This document shows positions 36,631-45,070 of a stretch of DNA of 64,000 bases, one piece after another. Both the position numbers and the translations under genes were made by a program. The DNA lies in assembly GCF_004331175.1 (NCBI RefSeq), contig NZ_SJOD01000003.1:372001-436000 (forward strand), given 5' to 3'. The stretch comes from Acinetobacter sp. ANC 4178. GTDB lineage: Bacteria > Pseudomonadota > Gammaproteobacteria > Pseudomonadales > Moraxellaceae. The notes below the pieces were generated by a model, which saw only the letters and a list, made by a program, of their open reading frames with translations, ran no database searches and had not been told where the DNA came from. Positions within the stretch are counted from its first letter, which is position 1. Every line of letters begins with the position of its first letter.

Positions 36631-37824
36631 TTATTCATCTAAAATCGATTCAAAGGCTTTTAAACGCTTATAAATGGACAACAGTTCAATAATAGTTTTC
36701 CAAGACATAATTAAATATTGAAATGATTCACGAACCTTATCAAACACGTTTCCAATCTGATTGACCAGACCTAAGGTCATTTTTCCTGCTGCAATGGAAG
36801 GAAACAGCACCACCAAGCTATATAAAATATCCAGTTGGCGATACCACGTGGCGACTAAGTTGAAATAGGCATAATGAAAATACAGACGGAAATAGTTCTT
36901 GCGGACGCGACTAAAAAGTTCGGCTAAGGTTGCAGGCTGTGCACGGTCTGCATGATCTTCTCCATAGACCAATTCTTTACGATATGCAGCTTCCACTTTC
37001 TGATTATTAAATTCCAGACCTGGTAGTTTGTTTCCCACCACCATCAATACGACGGTACCTAAGATTGCCCAAACAATAGCTGCCCAGACCAATGAATGCT
37101 GAATTTCTCCCACAATTGGCAATACTGGCACATGTTTGGACAGATCGAATAAAATGGGCAAGAAAGCAACCAAAATCATAATCGCTTTAATCAGCTCGAC
37201 ACCCAAATCTTCCATAATGGTGGCAAAACGCATGGTGTCTTCCTGCACACGCTGCGATGCCCCTTCAACTTGGCGCAGTTTTTCCCAACGTTCCGTATAG
37301 TATTCGTTCATCGCTGTACGCCAGCGGAATACATAATGACTGGTAAAGAAAGCATTGATCACAGCAAAAGTCACGGCGACCATCGCAATGTAGAGAAAGG
37401 TTAAAGTGCCCATATACAGGTCTTTAATATTGCCGCCTTTGCCCAACATATTTTGGATTAAGTCCCAAAATGGACCATACCAAGCATTGATTGCAACACT
37501 GACCTGTACGCCAAACCAGATGTTAAACAAAATAAAGGCAGAACCCCAAATAGACCAACGTTGCCACTTATTGTCGGAAAAAAACTTCCAGAACAAAGCA
37601 AATAGTGCCGTTGAAATAAAGAACCAGACATAAAACCATAAAAATGAAGGTGACCAAAAACGACTCACGCCTACAGGTAACTCTGCATTTGTATATCCCT
37701 GTAGCCATCCAATGGCACTTCCCCATGTATTTCCGCCCGTGTACCACAAAGTCATATTAAGTACAGACCAGATCAACACCGAAATAAAGAACCATTTGGG
37801 ATTTGGAAAAAATGATTTAAACAT
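36631..37824 (-). CDS. sbmA: SbmA/BacA-like peptide antibiotic transporter
   Basis: A 397-residue inner-membrane protein of the SbmA/BacA family. It imports peptide antibiotics such as microcins and proline-rich peptides, driven by the proton gradient. Membrane segments occur around residues 10-30, 60-80, 90-112, 140-165, 210-230, 245-265 and 325-345. Family landmarks are [56 protein letters not shown] and [15 protein letters not shown]. The length is close to E. coli SbmA (406). It is a single gene with its own terminator. A possible Fur-type site lies about 130 bases upstream. Confidence 0.93.
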   Translation of the reverse strand: MFKSFFPNPKWFFISVLIWSVLNMTLWYTGGNTWGSAIGWLQGYTNAELPVGVSRFWSPSFLWFYVWFFISTALFALFWKFFSDNKWQRWSIWGSAFILFNIWFGVQVSVAINAWYGPFWDLIQNMLGKGGNIKDLYMGTLTFLYIAMVAVTFAVINAFFTSHYVFRWRTAMNEYYTERWEKLRQVEGASQRVQEDTMRFATIMEDLGVELIKAIMILVAFLPILFDLSKHVPVLPIVGEIQHSLVWAAIVWAILGTVVLMVVGNKLPGLEFNNQKVEAAYRKELVYGEDHADRAQPATLAELFSRVRKNYFRLYFHYAYFNLVATWYRQLDILYSLVVLFPSIAAGKMTLGLVNQIGNVFDKVRESFQYLIMSWKTIIELLSIYKRLKAFESILDE

Positions 37825-37951
37825 TGAACCCGAAAATCCTTGAGTTATTTGAATGAATATCCTTGGAATACTAATCCTAATTTTGTAATTTCTGGTACGA
37901 ACTTTTACAGATATTTGTACTTTTTTCTATTGTAATCACTTGTTTATGCAA

Positions 37952-37970
37952 ATAATTCTCATTCGCTAAG
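37952..37970. promoter_or_regulatory. Fur-box-like site
   Basis: The 19 bases that include AATAATTCTCATT match 12 of 19 positions of the consensus GATAATGATAATCATTATC. They lie 128 bases upstream of sbmA. They also follow a plus-strand TTGTAA box (37930-37935). A match of this quality arises by chance now and then. Confidence 0.3.
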
Positions 37971-38007
37971 TTTTTTTTATGGATCAATCTCTTCATTTTT
38001 TATGCAG

Positions 38008-38040
38008 CAGAGTTTCAAGCTCCAACTCTGATTTTTCTTT
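38008..38040 (+). terminator. Orphan terminator-like hairpin
   Basis: CAGAGTT (38008-38014) and AACTCTG (38024-38030) pair, and ATTTTTCTTT follows. It lies on the plus strand with no gene upstream of it, so it may end a short RNA that begins near the Fur-like site. Confidence 0.4.
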
Positions 38041-38146
38041 GATAACTATTGATTCCTTTACATAATTATTATATTCGTAATTGATAAGCCTCCTTATATT
38101 GCTTATGTATTGGCTATTACGAAAAAATCAGCATGGTGCGAAATAG

Positions 38147-38174
38147 GTTTTTGATTTTTATCAAAATCAAAAAC
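38147..38174. repeat. Perfect 12-base AT-rich inverted repeat
   Basis: GTTTTTGATTTT and AAAATCAAAAAC flank a four-base loop, and ATTTTTTC follows on the plus strand. It may be a terminator or an operator, 120 bases before the next small gene. Confidence 0.5.
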
Positions 38175-38293
38175 ATTTTTTCATCATAATTAGATGAAAT
38201 ATTTTGCATTTCTGACGCAGAGCAATCTATGTCCAAAAGGAATACTGCTACACTGTTGCCATAAAATTAACTAAAATTCATGAGGAGAATAAT

Positions 38294-38488
38294 ATGGAAT
38301 CATTTGTGATCGAACTCATTAAACCGATTACCCTAGAAAAAGAAAACCATACCCCCAAAATATTTGAAGAAGGTACAGTCCTTAAAGTCTTATTGAAAAC
38401 ACCGAATTCTTTATTGGTCAGTGATGATGCCAAATTTAGTTTTACTGTAGATTTAGATGGTGAAGGTATCATTTGGCGTAAACTCTAA
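38294..38488 (+). CDS. Small protein of unknown function
   Basis: A 64-residue acidic protein: MESFVIELIKPITLEKENH, then TPKIFEEGTVLKVLLKTPNSL and a closing DLDGEGIIWRKL. The regular alternation of hydrophobic residues suggests a small beta-barrel or SH3-like fold, with FEEGTVLKVL resembling the second strand of such folds. I recognise no family. The start is well supported by GAGGAGAATAAT before the ATG. It is a single gene with a hairpin 38 bases downstream. Confidence 0.65.
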   Translation: MESFVIELIKPITLEKENHTPKIFEEGTVLKVLLKTPNSLLVSDDAKFSFTVDLDGEGIIWRKL

Positions 38489-38525
38489 GATTACGCTCAG
38501 TATTCATAAATACTCGTATTTAACG

Positions 38526-38546
38526 CTCCATATCAGGTATATGGAG
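38526..38546 (+). terminator. Hairpin after the small gene
   Basis: CTCCATAT and ATATGGAG form an eight-base stem with a five-base loop. No clear T tract follows. Confidence 0.45.
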
Positions 38547-38733
38547 TCGTTCCGTTCACAAGCTATGCTTGGGCAAATTTAAGTGCCAATCAATATTGGC
38601 AAATCTATAACAATAATTTTCAGCAAAACACAATTGCTATATTTACATTCGGTCAATTCAACCTATTATGTATTTGTTTCTCTACCCCACACACAGATGG
38701 AATTGTGTGAATGTCCCACAAGGTTTTTGAAAG

Positions 38734-39552
38734 ATGAAAAAAATAATTCTTGCTAGCTTAATCGCGATGTCCACACAATTCGCATTTGCCGAAAGCAAAC
38801 CTGTAACAGCCGATCCCGCTTTTACTGAAGTTGAAGCCATGGTCAAAGCCAATAATATGACTGGCGCCTATCAAGCCTTGGAAAAACTCGGCAAAGCAGG
38901 CAACCCTCAAGCCCTCTACAATTTAGGCTATTTAACCCAAGTTGGACAAGGGACAACCAAAGATGAAAAGAAAGCCATTCAGCTTTATGAACAATCTGCC
39001 AGCAAAGGTTATCCTGTTGCAGACTATGTACTGGGTAAAAATTATTTAGCAGGTTCTTTGGGTTTAAAACAAGATACATCTAAAGCTAAACAATATTTTG
39101 AGAAAGCCTCTGCTAAAGGTTTTAGCGATGCAACAGTCGATCTGGCCGTTTTACTTTTTTCAGAGAACAACCCAGCCTCAGACAAATTGGCATTACAAAA
39201 GCTTGATCCCTTAATCAAAAAAGGGAATTTCCAAGCCATTCATGCCAAAGCGTTGTATGACATTAGCACAGGCTTCAAGAACAAAGATGAAGCCCCGATT
39301 AAGCAAGGTTTAGCCAGCATTCAAACTTTGGCACAAAAAGGCTATATTCCTGCATTAATGGCGGTAGGCAATATGTTCACCAATGGTAATATCGTGCCGC
39401 AAAACCTGCCAGAAGCGAAAAAAATCTTCTCGGCACTTGCCCAAGAAAACGTACCACAAGCGCAAGAGTCCTTAGCCGTCGTTGAAAAAATGATGGCTGA
39501 ACCAGCCAAGGCATCAACCACCGCACCAACCAAAGCTACGAAAAAAAGCTAA
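38734..39552 (+). CDS. Sel1-repeat (tetratricopeptide-like) exported protein
   Basis: A 272-residue periplasmic protein. The signal peptide is MKKIILASLIAMSTQFAFA, and it is followed by Sel1-like repeats. Clear units are ALYNLGYLTQVGQGTTKDEKKAIQLYEQSA (about 51-80), ADYVLGKNYLAGSLGLKQDTSKAKQYFEKASAKGF (82-116) and ALMAVGNMFTNGNIVPQNLPEAKKIFSALA (about 210-240). Such helical repeats mediate protein contacts, for example in envelope complexes. Partner and role are unknown. The C-terminus is a short Ala/Thr/Lys tail. A strong terminator separates it from the convergent AEC gene. Confidence 0.87.
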   Translation: MKKIILASLIAMSTQFAFAESKPVTADPAFTEVEAMVKANNMTGAYQALEKLGKAGNPQALYNLGYLTQVGQGTTKDEKKAIQLYEQSASKGYPVADYVLGKNYLAGSLGLKQDTSKAKQYFEKASAKGFSDATVDLAVLLFSENNPASDKLALQKLDPLIKKGNFQAIHAKALYDISTGFKNKDEAPIKQGLASIQTLAQKGYIPALMAVGNMFTNGNIVPQNLPEAKKIFSALAQENVPQAQESLAVVEKMMAEPAKASTTAPTKATKKS

Positions 39553-39577
39553 TTTATACGAATCGTCTCTCTACAAT

Positions 39578-39614
39578 AAAAGAATGCCCATCTAAAAAGA
39601 TGGGCATTCTTTTT
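39578..39614 (+). terminator. Bidirectional terminator
   Basis: AAAAGAATGCCCATCT and AGATGGGCATTCTTTTT form a 14-base or longer stem, flanked by A and T runs. It ends both the Sel1 gene and the convergent AEC transporter gene. Confidence 0.93.
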
Positions 39615-39632
39615 GGCTAGAAACAAAGCTGC

Positions 39633-40577
39633 CTAACCCCACCAAAATGCAATGAGCCCACTCACAACCCCAAAACCCAATACCGTACTGAGCATTAAAG
39701 GCGTTAAAGCTTTTTCATTCAGACCATAAGTCTGCCCAAATATGCCAAATGCGATAGGCATGGGCAATGCAGCCAACAAAGTTCCTGCATACAGCATTTC
39801 TTGACTAACATTCGGCAACACAGATAACAGCAGGAAAATAGTGAGTGGCATCAGTACAATTTTGAATGACACCAAAATCAGACTTTGTATATCCACCGCT
39901 TTAAGACCTATCCCCACCAAACTGCCACCGATCACAAACAGCGCCAGTGGCGATGCCGTCTTCCCGAGCATCGCTAAAATCTGATCGATGGCAGCGGGTA
40001 ATTTTAGATTCAACAGCACACAGCTCATGCCCAAAATAATGGCTAAAATGACGGGGTTTTTCAGCAGATTAACCAACGTTGGAAGGGCAATCTGCTTAAA
40101 ACTCCCCTGCTGCTGTAGTCCTGCCTCAGCAATCATTAACACCAAAGCCACAATCAGCAGATTTTCAATAATCAACGTCAGAGAAATATAAATTGCCGCA
40201 TGTTGACCAATCAACATGGTCAAAATTGCAGTACCAATAAACCCCGTATTCGACATTGAGGCTCCCATCGCCATAACTGCCGAAGCGGTTAAGCGATATT
40301 GGAAATAATGCCGATATAAAACAAAGGCACAAACAAACAGCAACAGTGACCCACCACCATACGCAATGAAATAACTCGGGTGCCAAATTTCATTTAAGTT
40401 ACGACTGGCTAAGGCATGCAATAAAAATGCAGGTAAAGCAATTTTGATCACAAAGGCGCTGAGTGCTTTAATCTGTTCAGACAGCATTAAGCCACCTTTG
40501 ACACAGGCAAACCCAAGCAATACCAATAATATAATGGGTAAAATAATACTTAAGACCACATGTGCACTCCATACCAA
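39633..40577 (-). CDS. AEC family transporter
   Basis: A 314-residue inner-membrane carrier of the auxin efflux carrier family with ten predicted spans. The N-terminal VLSIILPIILLVLLGFACVKGG, the mid-protein GASMSNTGFIGTAIL and the C-terminal-half GKTASPLALFVIGGSLVG are the usual conserved parts. Bacterial members often move malonate, malate or other organic acids; the substrate here is unknown. It stands alone. The next upstream gene on the same strand, an Old Yellow Enzyme homologue, is about 100 bases away. Confidence 0.88.
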   Translation of the reverse strand: MVWSAHVVLSIILPIILLVLLGFACVKGGLMLSEQIKALSAFVIKIALPAFLLHALASRNLNEIWHPSYFIAYGGGSLLLFVCAFVLYRHYFQYRLTASAVMAMGASMSNTGFIGTAILTMLIGQHAAIYISLTLIIENLLIVALVLMIAEAGLQQQGSFKQIALPTLVNLLKNPVILAIILGMSCVLLNLKLPAAIDQILAMLGKTASPLALFVIGGSLVGIGLKAVDIQSLILVSFKIVLMPLTIFLLLSVLPNVSQEMLYAGTLLAALPMPIAFGIFGQTYGLNEKALTPLMLSTVLGFGVVSGLIAFWWG

Positions 40578-40673
40578 TGCTTTTTCAAAATGCCTCCTTG
40601 CTATGTTTTAGCATGCAATCATCACGGTATGATTGAAGGAAAGTTTTACTTCAACAATAAACTCCATCTTGGT

Positions 40674-41783
40674 TTATTCTGAAAATGGCTTGAACAATTG
40701 CTTCACACCATGTGGCTGACAACGCAGATATTGCGGTGCAATTTCTAGGGTTTCCCCCAATTCTGCCGCGGCATGCCAAGGCCAACGTGGGTCGTACAAC
40801 ATTGCACGTGCTAAACCGATGGCATCGGCTTGCCCTTGTTGCAACACCTGTTCTGCTTGTTGCGCTTCCGTAATCAGACCCACAGCAATCACTGGAATAT
40901 CAATGGCTTGTTTTACCGCCTGTGCAAACGGAACCTGATAATTTGCGCCAATCTGAATTGCCTGCTCCACATGCAAACCACCACTGGAAACATGAATATA
41001 AGCCGCCCCCAATTGTTGCAGGCGTTTAGACAATTCAACCGATTCTTCAACCGTCCACCCCCCATCAAACCAATCTTGAGCAGATAAACGCACTCCTATT
41101 GGATAGCCTTTAGGTACAACATCCTGCATGGCTTGAAAAGTTTCTAAGGTCATCCGAATACGATTTTCAAACTCGCCCCCATATTCATCCTGACGCTGAT
41201 TCGCCAGTGGTGACATAAATTGATGCAACAGATATCCATGCGCAGCATGCAGCTCAATTAAATCAAATCCTGCATCCACAGCGCGAATAGCGGCTTGAGC
41301 AAAATCTTGCTGTACCTGCTTAAGCTCAGTGATCGATAAGGCATGTGGAGGAATATCTTTCGGATTAAATGCCACCTCACTGGCAGAAACGGTTTGCCAA
41401 CCATGTTCATCCTCTGGAGCAATTTGTCCTCTGCCTAACCACGGCTTATCTGTAGATGCCTTACGCCCTGCATGTGCCAATTGAATCGCAAACGGCATGG
41501 GCGAGATTGAACGGACTTTCTTTAATAACTGCTGCATTTGATCACGTTGTAGATCATTCCACAGTCCTAAATCTGCAAAACTGATTCGCCCTTCAGGTTG
41601 AACTGCCGTTGCTTCAATAATGCACAAGCCCGCACCAGATAAGGCATAGTTTGCCCATTGCTGTTCATGCCAATAGCTCAACTCACCTTGATCATTGGCT
41701 GAATATTGGCACATGGGAGCAATTACGGTACGATTTTTTACATAGAGCGATCCATACTGAATCGGCTGAAATAAGCGTGACAT
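40674..41783 (-). CDS. NADH:flavin oxidoreductase, Old Yellow Enzyme family (YqjM-like)
   Basis: An FMN-containing ene-reductase of 369 residues that reduces activated C=C bonds with NAD(P)H. SRLFQPIQYGSLYVKNRTVIAPMCQYSAN is the classical N-terminus. IQLAHAGRKAS supplies the substrate-binding His pair region. LHAAHGYLLHQFMSPLANQR and GGEFENRIRMTLE follow. VIAVGLITEAQQAEQVL and DAIGLARAMLYDPRWPWHAA complete the phosphate-binding end of the barrel. CQYS with cysteine fits the YqjM subclass. The ATG at 41783 has GAGG six bases upstream. The physiological substrate is unknown. Confidence 0.92.
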   Translation of the reverse strand: MSRLFQPIQYGSLYVKNRTVIAPMCQYSANDQGELSYWHEQQWANYALSGAGLCIIEATAVQPEGRISFADLGLWNDLQRDQMQQLLKKVRSISPMPFAIQLAHAGRKASTDKPWLGRGQIAPEDEHGWQTVSASEVAFNPKDIPPHALSITELKQVQQDFAQAAIRAVDAGFDLIELHAAHGYLLHQFMSPLANQRQDEYGGEFENRIRMTLETFQAMQDVVPKGYPIGVRLSAQDWFDGGWTVEESVELSKRLQQLGAAYIHVSSGGLHVEQAIQIGANYQVPFAQAVKQAIDIPVIAVGLITEAQQAEQVLQQGQADAIGLARAMLYDPRWPWHAAAELGETLEIAPQYLRCQPHGVKQLFKPFSE

Positions 41784-41975
41784 GCGATGCCTCATAATTC
41801 TAATTTCCGTGACTTATCACGTTATACAGATTATGACGGAGCTGCAAATACTCTTTTTATCTATTGTTTGGGTTTCAGACTCAAAAGAAGGTGGCTAAAT
41901 TTTGAAAAGACTTGCATTCCCTCCTATTCAGCCCGATATTAGCCATGTTGTCTTAGCCCTGTTATTTTAAAGCTT

Positions 41976-42827
41976 ATGCCTGAATTACCCGAAGTTGAAA
42001 CCACTAAAACCAGCCTGCTGCCGCTGATTGGACAACAAGTTCAGTCCGTTACGGTTTTTGAGCCACGTTTACGCTGGCCGATACCCGATGATTTGCAACG
42101 TCTACAAGGACAAAAGCTGCTGAAACTTACACGACGTTCTAAGTATATTCTGGCGGAATTTGAACAAGATCGAATGCTGTGGCATTTAGGCATGTCGGGC
42201 AGTTTTAGATTATGTGAAACGCATGAAGAAAAACGGAAGCATGATCATTTGATTATCCAGTTTGATGACATTCAATTGCGTTATCACGACCCGCGTCGTT
42301 TTGGCTGCATTCTTTGGTGGGATGCGGAAACTGAAGCAAAACTGCTTGCCCCTTTAGGACCTGAACCTCTCAGCGAAGCATTTAATGCCGATTATTTAAG
42401 CCAAAAACTGAAAAATAAACAGGTCGGCATAAAAGTTGCTTTAATGGATAATCATGTGGTGGTGGGTGTAGGCAATATCTATGCAACTGAAAGCTTATTC
42501 AATTTGGGCATTCATCCAGCACAAATAGCCTCAAGTTTATCCATGAGCCAAATTGAACAACTGGTGCAAGAAACCAAAAGAATCTTACAACAGGCCATTC
42601 AACTCGGTGGATCAACGCTACGTGATTATAGTAATGCGATGGGGGAAAATGGCTACTTTCAACAAACCCTGCTCGCTTATGGTCGTGCTGGTGAAATGTG
42701 TGTGAACTGTGAAACAACATTAGAAAATTTAAAGCTAGGACAACGTGCAAGTGTCTTTTGCCCACAATGCCAACCCTTGAAACAGGTAGCTAAAACAACA
42801 GCAATCAAGCGAGGTAAGATCAAGTGA
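41976..42827 (+). CDS. mutM: Formamidopyrimidine-DNA glycosylase (Fpg/MutM)
   Basis: Bifunctional DNA repair glycosylase that excises 8-oxoguanine and formamidopyrimidines and nicks the strand. MPELPEVETTK supplies the catalytic N-terminal proline and Glu. KLTRRSKYILAEF holds the essential lysine (Lys near 58). WHLGMSGSF, HDPRRFGCILW and GVGNIYATESLF are core motifs. The C-terminal zinc finger is CVNCETTLENLKLGQRASVFCPQC, with four cysteines. The protein is 283 residues, a normal length with a short extra tail. It overlaps the following ppiC-type gene by four bases. Confidence 0.96.
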   Translation: MPELPEVETTKTSLLPLIGQQVQSVTVFEPRLRWPIPDDLQRLQGQKLLKLTRRSKYILAEFEQDRMLWHLGMSGSFRLCETHEEKRKHDHLIIQFDDIQLRYHDPRRFGCILWWDAETEAKLLAPLGPEPLSEAFNADYLSQKLKNKQVGIKVALMDNHVVVGVGNIYATESLFNLGIHPAQIASSLSMSQIEQLVQETKRILQQAIQLGGSTLRDYSNAMGENGYFQQTLLAYGRAGEMCVNCETTLENLKLGQRASVFCPQCQPLKQVAKTTAIKRGKIK

Positions 42828-43108
42828 AAACAGCCATTGTTCGACATATTCTGGTCAAAGATAAAGAGTTAGCTGAGCAGTTAAAAAAGAAGATTTTAGA
42901 TGGTGCCGATTTTGCCAAAATTGCCAAACAATACTCGACCTGTAATTCGGGTAAGCGTGGTGGTGAACTGGGTGAAGTGAAAAAAGGTCAATTGGTGCCC
43001 GTAATTGATAAATTGGTCTTTACCGCAGCTGAACACGTCTTGCATGGCCCAGTGAAAAGCCAATTTGGGTTTCATTTGGTTGAAATCAAATTCCGTATGG
43101 CGTTCTAA
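42824..43108 (+). CDS. ppiC: Parvulin-type peptidylprolyl isomerase (PpiC)
   Basis: A 94-residue single-domain cis-trans prolyl isomerase. VRHILVKDKELAEQLKKKI, FAKIAKQYSTCNSGKRGGELGEVKKGQLVP and FHLVEIKFR follow the E. coli PpiC pattern, including the two catalytic-region histidines and the conserved cysteine in YSTC. No signal peptide is present, so it is cytoplasmic. The start overlaps the mutM stop (GTGA-type overlap), implying co-translation with the repair enzyme. A terminator follows. Confidence 0.92.
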   Translation: MKTAIVRHILVKDKELAEQLKKKILDGADFAKIAKQYSTCNSGKRGGELGEVKKGQLVPVIDKLVFTAAEHVLHGPVKSQFGFHLVEIKFRMAF

Positions 43109-43123
43109 AATACCCTAGTAACT

Positions 43124-43156
43124 CGATGCCTAAATTGTTTTAGGCATCGCTTCTTT
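43124..43156 (+). terminator. Rho-independent terminator of mutM-ppiC
   Basis: CGATGCCTAAA and TTTAGGCATCG form an 11-base stem with a four-base loop, followed by CTTCTTT. It lies in a short gap before the convergent gene. Confidence 0.8.
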
Positions 43157-43164
43157 ATTACAAT

Positions 43165-43494
43165 TTAAGCCGCTTTCATTTCATATATCCAAGCATCAGT
43201 TTGTTCACCTGATTCCAATTCAACCTGTACAGTAACACGTTGATACTGCATGCCTTCAAACTCATCAAGCGAAGCCCAATGTTCAACCAATTTGTCAGTA
43301 CTAAAAAAATAACCTGCCACTTTAGGAGCGGCTTGGTCCAGTACAATGGCAGGTAAACCTTTATCGGGTCCCCAATCCAAAATGTGTACCACGCCATTCA
43401 CATAGCCTTTTTGCCATGTGCCGCCAATGCCTTCTAAAATATGCGCATTTTCCTGATTTGGGCGTAAGGTTCCATAGACAAACAAGCGATTCAT
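43165..43494 (-). CDS. Gamma-glutamylcyclotransferase family protein
   Basis: A 109-residue protein with the GGCT/AIG2-like fold. NRLFVYGTLRPNQENAHIL provides the Y-G-T-L-R phosphate-like loop. KVAGYFFSTDKLVEHWASLDEFEGMQYQRV provides the catalytic Glu region (LDEFEG). Family members cleave gamma-glutamyl amines or repair cross-links, and the substrate cannot be told from sequence. I start at the ATG at 43494 (AGGA four to five bases before), not the 43527 ATG, which adds 11 residues ahead of the conserved NRLFVYG. Confidence 0.87.
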   Translation of the reverse strand: MNRLFVYGTLRPNQENAHILEGIGGTWQKGYVNGVVHILDWGPDKGLPAIVLDQAAPKVAGYFFSTDKLVEHWASLDEFEGMQYQRVTVQVELESGEQTDAWIYEMKAA

Positions 43495-43716
43495 TATTCC
43501 TGCTCTATAAATTTTCCATGATTTCAATACGTCAAAAACTGACGTTTAAAATAAATTTCTGGTCATTCTATACTGTAAAAATTAAATCCTTGTTGCTATT
43601 CTGGCTAAAGAAAATAAATACGATTTTACTAAATAAGATAATGACTTTTAATAAAGTTTTAGTTAAATAAGTTTATTTTTAAACGAATAAAACCAACTTA
43701 TATCAAGGAAATAATC

Positions 43717-44409
43717 ATGGGGACGTATTCTAATTATCGCCTAGGGATTATCAGAGATCAATATCCCATCAGCGTTAGAGAAAAGCAAAAAATAATCCAA
43801 CAAATGTTTGATGATCCAGACATTGATCCGCAGAATGAAATGACCAAAGCATTAACAAATGACGGTCAAAACAATCAGGAAACCAAATGGTACGATTTCA
43901 TACCACATTTAACAGCTTTCAGTAAAAAATACCCTGAGTTAAAGTTTGTTTTAGGATTGTCTGAAGTAAATGATCGATATAAACGCAATGAAAATTTTAT
44001 TCTGTTTTATCGGGGAGCAAATCAATATCTGGAACGGGAACAAGGTACGGATGATATTGTCATCGGACATTTAAAGACGAATGCATGGTATTTATTTTTA
44101 TCGGATGCTGTCATCCTTTTTAAAGATAAAAATGATTTTTTAGCTCAAGTGGCTCAACAACAGTATGAAAACAATACAATCATCACCATTCCATTTAAAC
44201 ATTATGATTCTTTGGATGATGCGAAAACTGGGCTTGATAGAAATACAGTTTTTTTAAACAACGAAGTGATTTTTGATGATCTGGATACATTATTTCCTGA
44301 ATTCGAAAATATTGGTGCCGCATTAAAAGTTACATTTCCATCAGATCAGTTTGCCTTATTCCTGAATGCTGCTGAAAAACATATTTTTGAATCAGGTTTA
44401 TGTATCTGA
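43717..44409 (+). CDS. Protein of unknown function
   Basis: A 230-residue soluble, acidic protein with AGGAAATAATC in front of the ATG. I recognise no domain. It has no signal peptide or membrane span. It is rich in aromatic and acidic residues (WYDFIPHLTAFSKKYPELKFVLG, IGHLKTNAWYLFLSDAVILFKD). The pattern of several phenylalanine-rich strands is compatible with an alpha/beta fold. It is monocistronic, and flanking DNA upstream (43528-43716) is AT-rich. Composition here is also more AT-rich than the neighbouring housekeeping genes. Confidence 0.65.
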   Translation: MGTYSNYRLGIIRDQYPISVREKQKIIQQMFDDPDIDPQNEMTKALTNDGQNNQETKWYDFIPHLTAFSKKYPELKFVLGLSEVNDRYKRNENFILFYRGANQYLEREQGTDDIVIGHLKTNAWYLFLSDAVILFKDKNDFLAQVAQQQYENNTIITIPFKHYDSLDDAKTGLDRNTVFLNNEVIFDDLDTLFPEFENIGAALKVTFPSDQFALFLNAAEKHIFESGLCI

Positions 44410-44415
44410 CAAGGG

Positions 44416-44443
44416 CCGAACGGCACTCGAAAGTGCCGTTCGG
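44416..44443. terminator. Long perfect GC-rich hairpin between convergent genes
   Basis: CCGAACGGCACT and AGTGCCGTTCGG form a perfect 12-base stem closed by a CGAA tetraloop. It lies six bases after one stop codon and 11 bases before the end of mscL. There is no T tract on either side. Confidence 0.6.
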
Positions 44444-44454
44444 AGCTGTACAGA

Positions 44455-44889
44455 TTAGTCTCGTTTTTTCAACTCATCACGGATTTCACGTAACAATTGA
44501 ATATCTTCTGGTGTTGCTGCTGGTTCTGGTGCTGCTTCTTCTTGCTTACGGCGCATACGGTTAATCATTTTCACCATTAAAAACACCACCCATGCCAAAA
44601 TGATAAAGTTAATTAAAATGGTGAGGAAGTTACCATAAGTCAGAACATTCACTCCTGCTTTGGTCAATTCATCTAAAGATTGTAGGTTGTTCGGATTGTC
44701 GCCCAAAACAAAGAATTTTTGCGTAAAATCCACACCACCACCAGTGATGACGGTAATCAGCGGCATGATAATGTCTTTTACCAATGAATCAACAATCTTA
44801 CCAAATGCCCCACCGATGATCACACCGACAGCCAAATCAATCATGTTGCCTTTTACCGCAAATTCGCGGAACTCTTGAACAATGCTCAT
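44455..44889 (-). CDS. mscL: Large-conductance mechanosensitive channel MscL
   Basis: A 144-residue inner-membrane channel that opens as an emergency valve on sudden osmotic downshift. The N-terminal helix [38 protein letters not shown] holds the gate and TM1. The periplasmic loop ([13 protein letters not shown]) and TM2 ([20 protein letters not shown]) follow, and the cytoplasmic helix is [28 protein letters not shown]. The length and order are standard. It is a single gene ending at the perfect hairpin. Confidence 0.97.
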   Translation of the reverse strand: MSIVQEFREFAVKGNMIDLAVGVIIGGAFGKIVDSLVKDIIMPLITVITGGGVDFTQKFFVLGDNPNNLQSLDELTKAGVNVLTYGNFLTILINFIILAWVVFLMVKMINRMRRKQEEAAPEPAATPEDIQLLREIRDELKKRD

Positions 44890-45016
44890 AGAAATCTCCA
44901 GTTCTTTTTTGACTTTAATTTATGTGATGAAGTATACATTATTGAAATCTATATATTTCCATCTAATTTACTTGGTTTTGTAAATTTTCTACAACGCTTT
45001 GTTGAATAACTTATAC

Positions 45017-45048
45017 AAAAAAACCGCTGATCGAAATCAGCGGTTTTT
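45017..45048 (-). terminator. Rho-independent terminator of typA
   Basis: AAAAACCGCTGA and TCAGCGGTTTTT form a 12-base stem, with T residues after it on the minus strand, 22 bases beyond the typA stop. Confidence 0.92.
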
Positions 45049-45070
45049 ATCATCCGAAGATAAGAATAAC

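Larger units (their letters stand above)
37825..38293. other. Intergenic region with regulatory-looking elements but no gene
   Basis: This 470-base gap between divergent genes is AT-rich and has no coding frame of note. It holds a Fur-like sequence, a terminator-like hairpin with a T tract, and a perfect AT-rich inverted repeat. All are listed separately, and they may delimit a small untranslated transcript. Confidence 0.5.

Noticed and set aside
43416..43670. Plus-strand frame of 84 codons before the unknown gene
   Set aside because: It runs antisense across the start of the cyclotransferase gene into AT-rich intergenic DNA, and its sequence is basic and low in complexity with no ribosome site.
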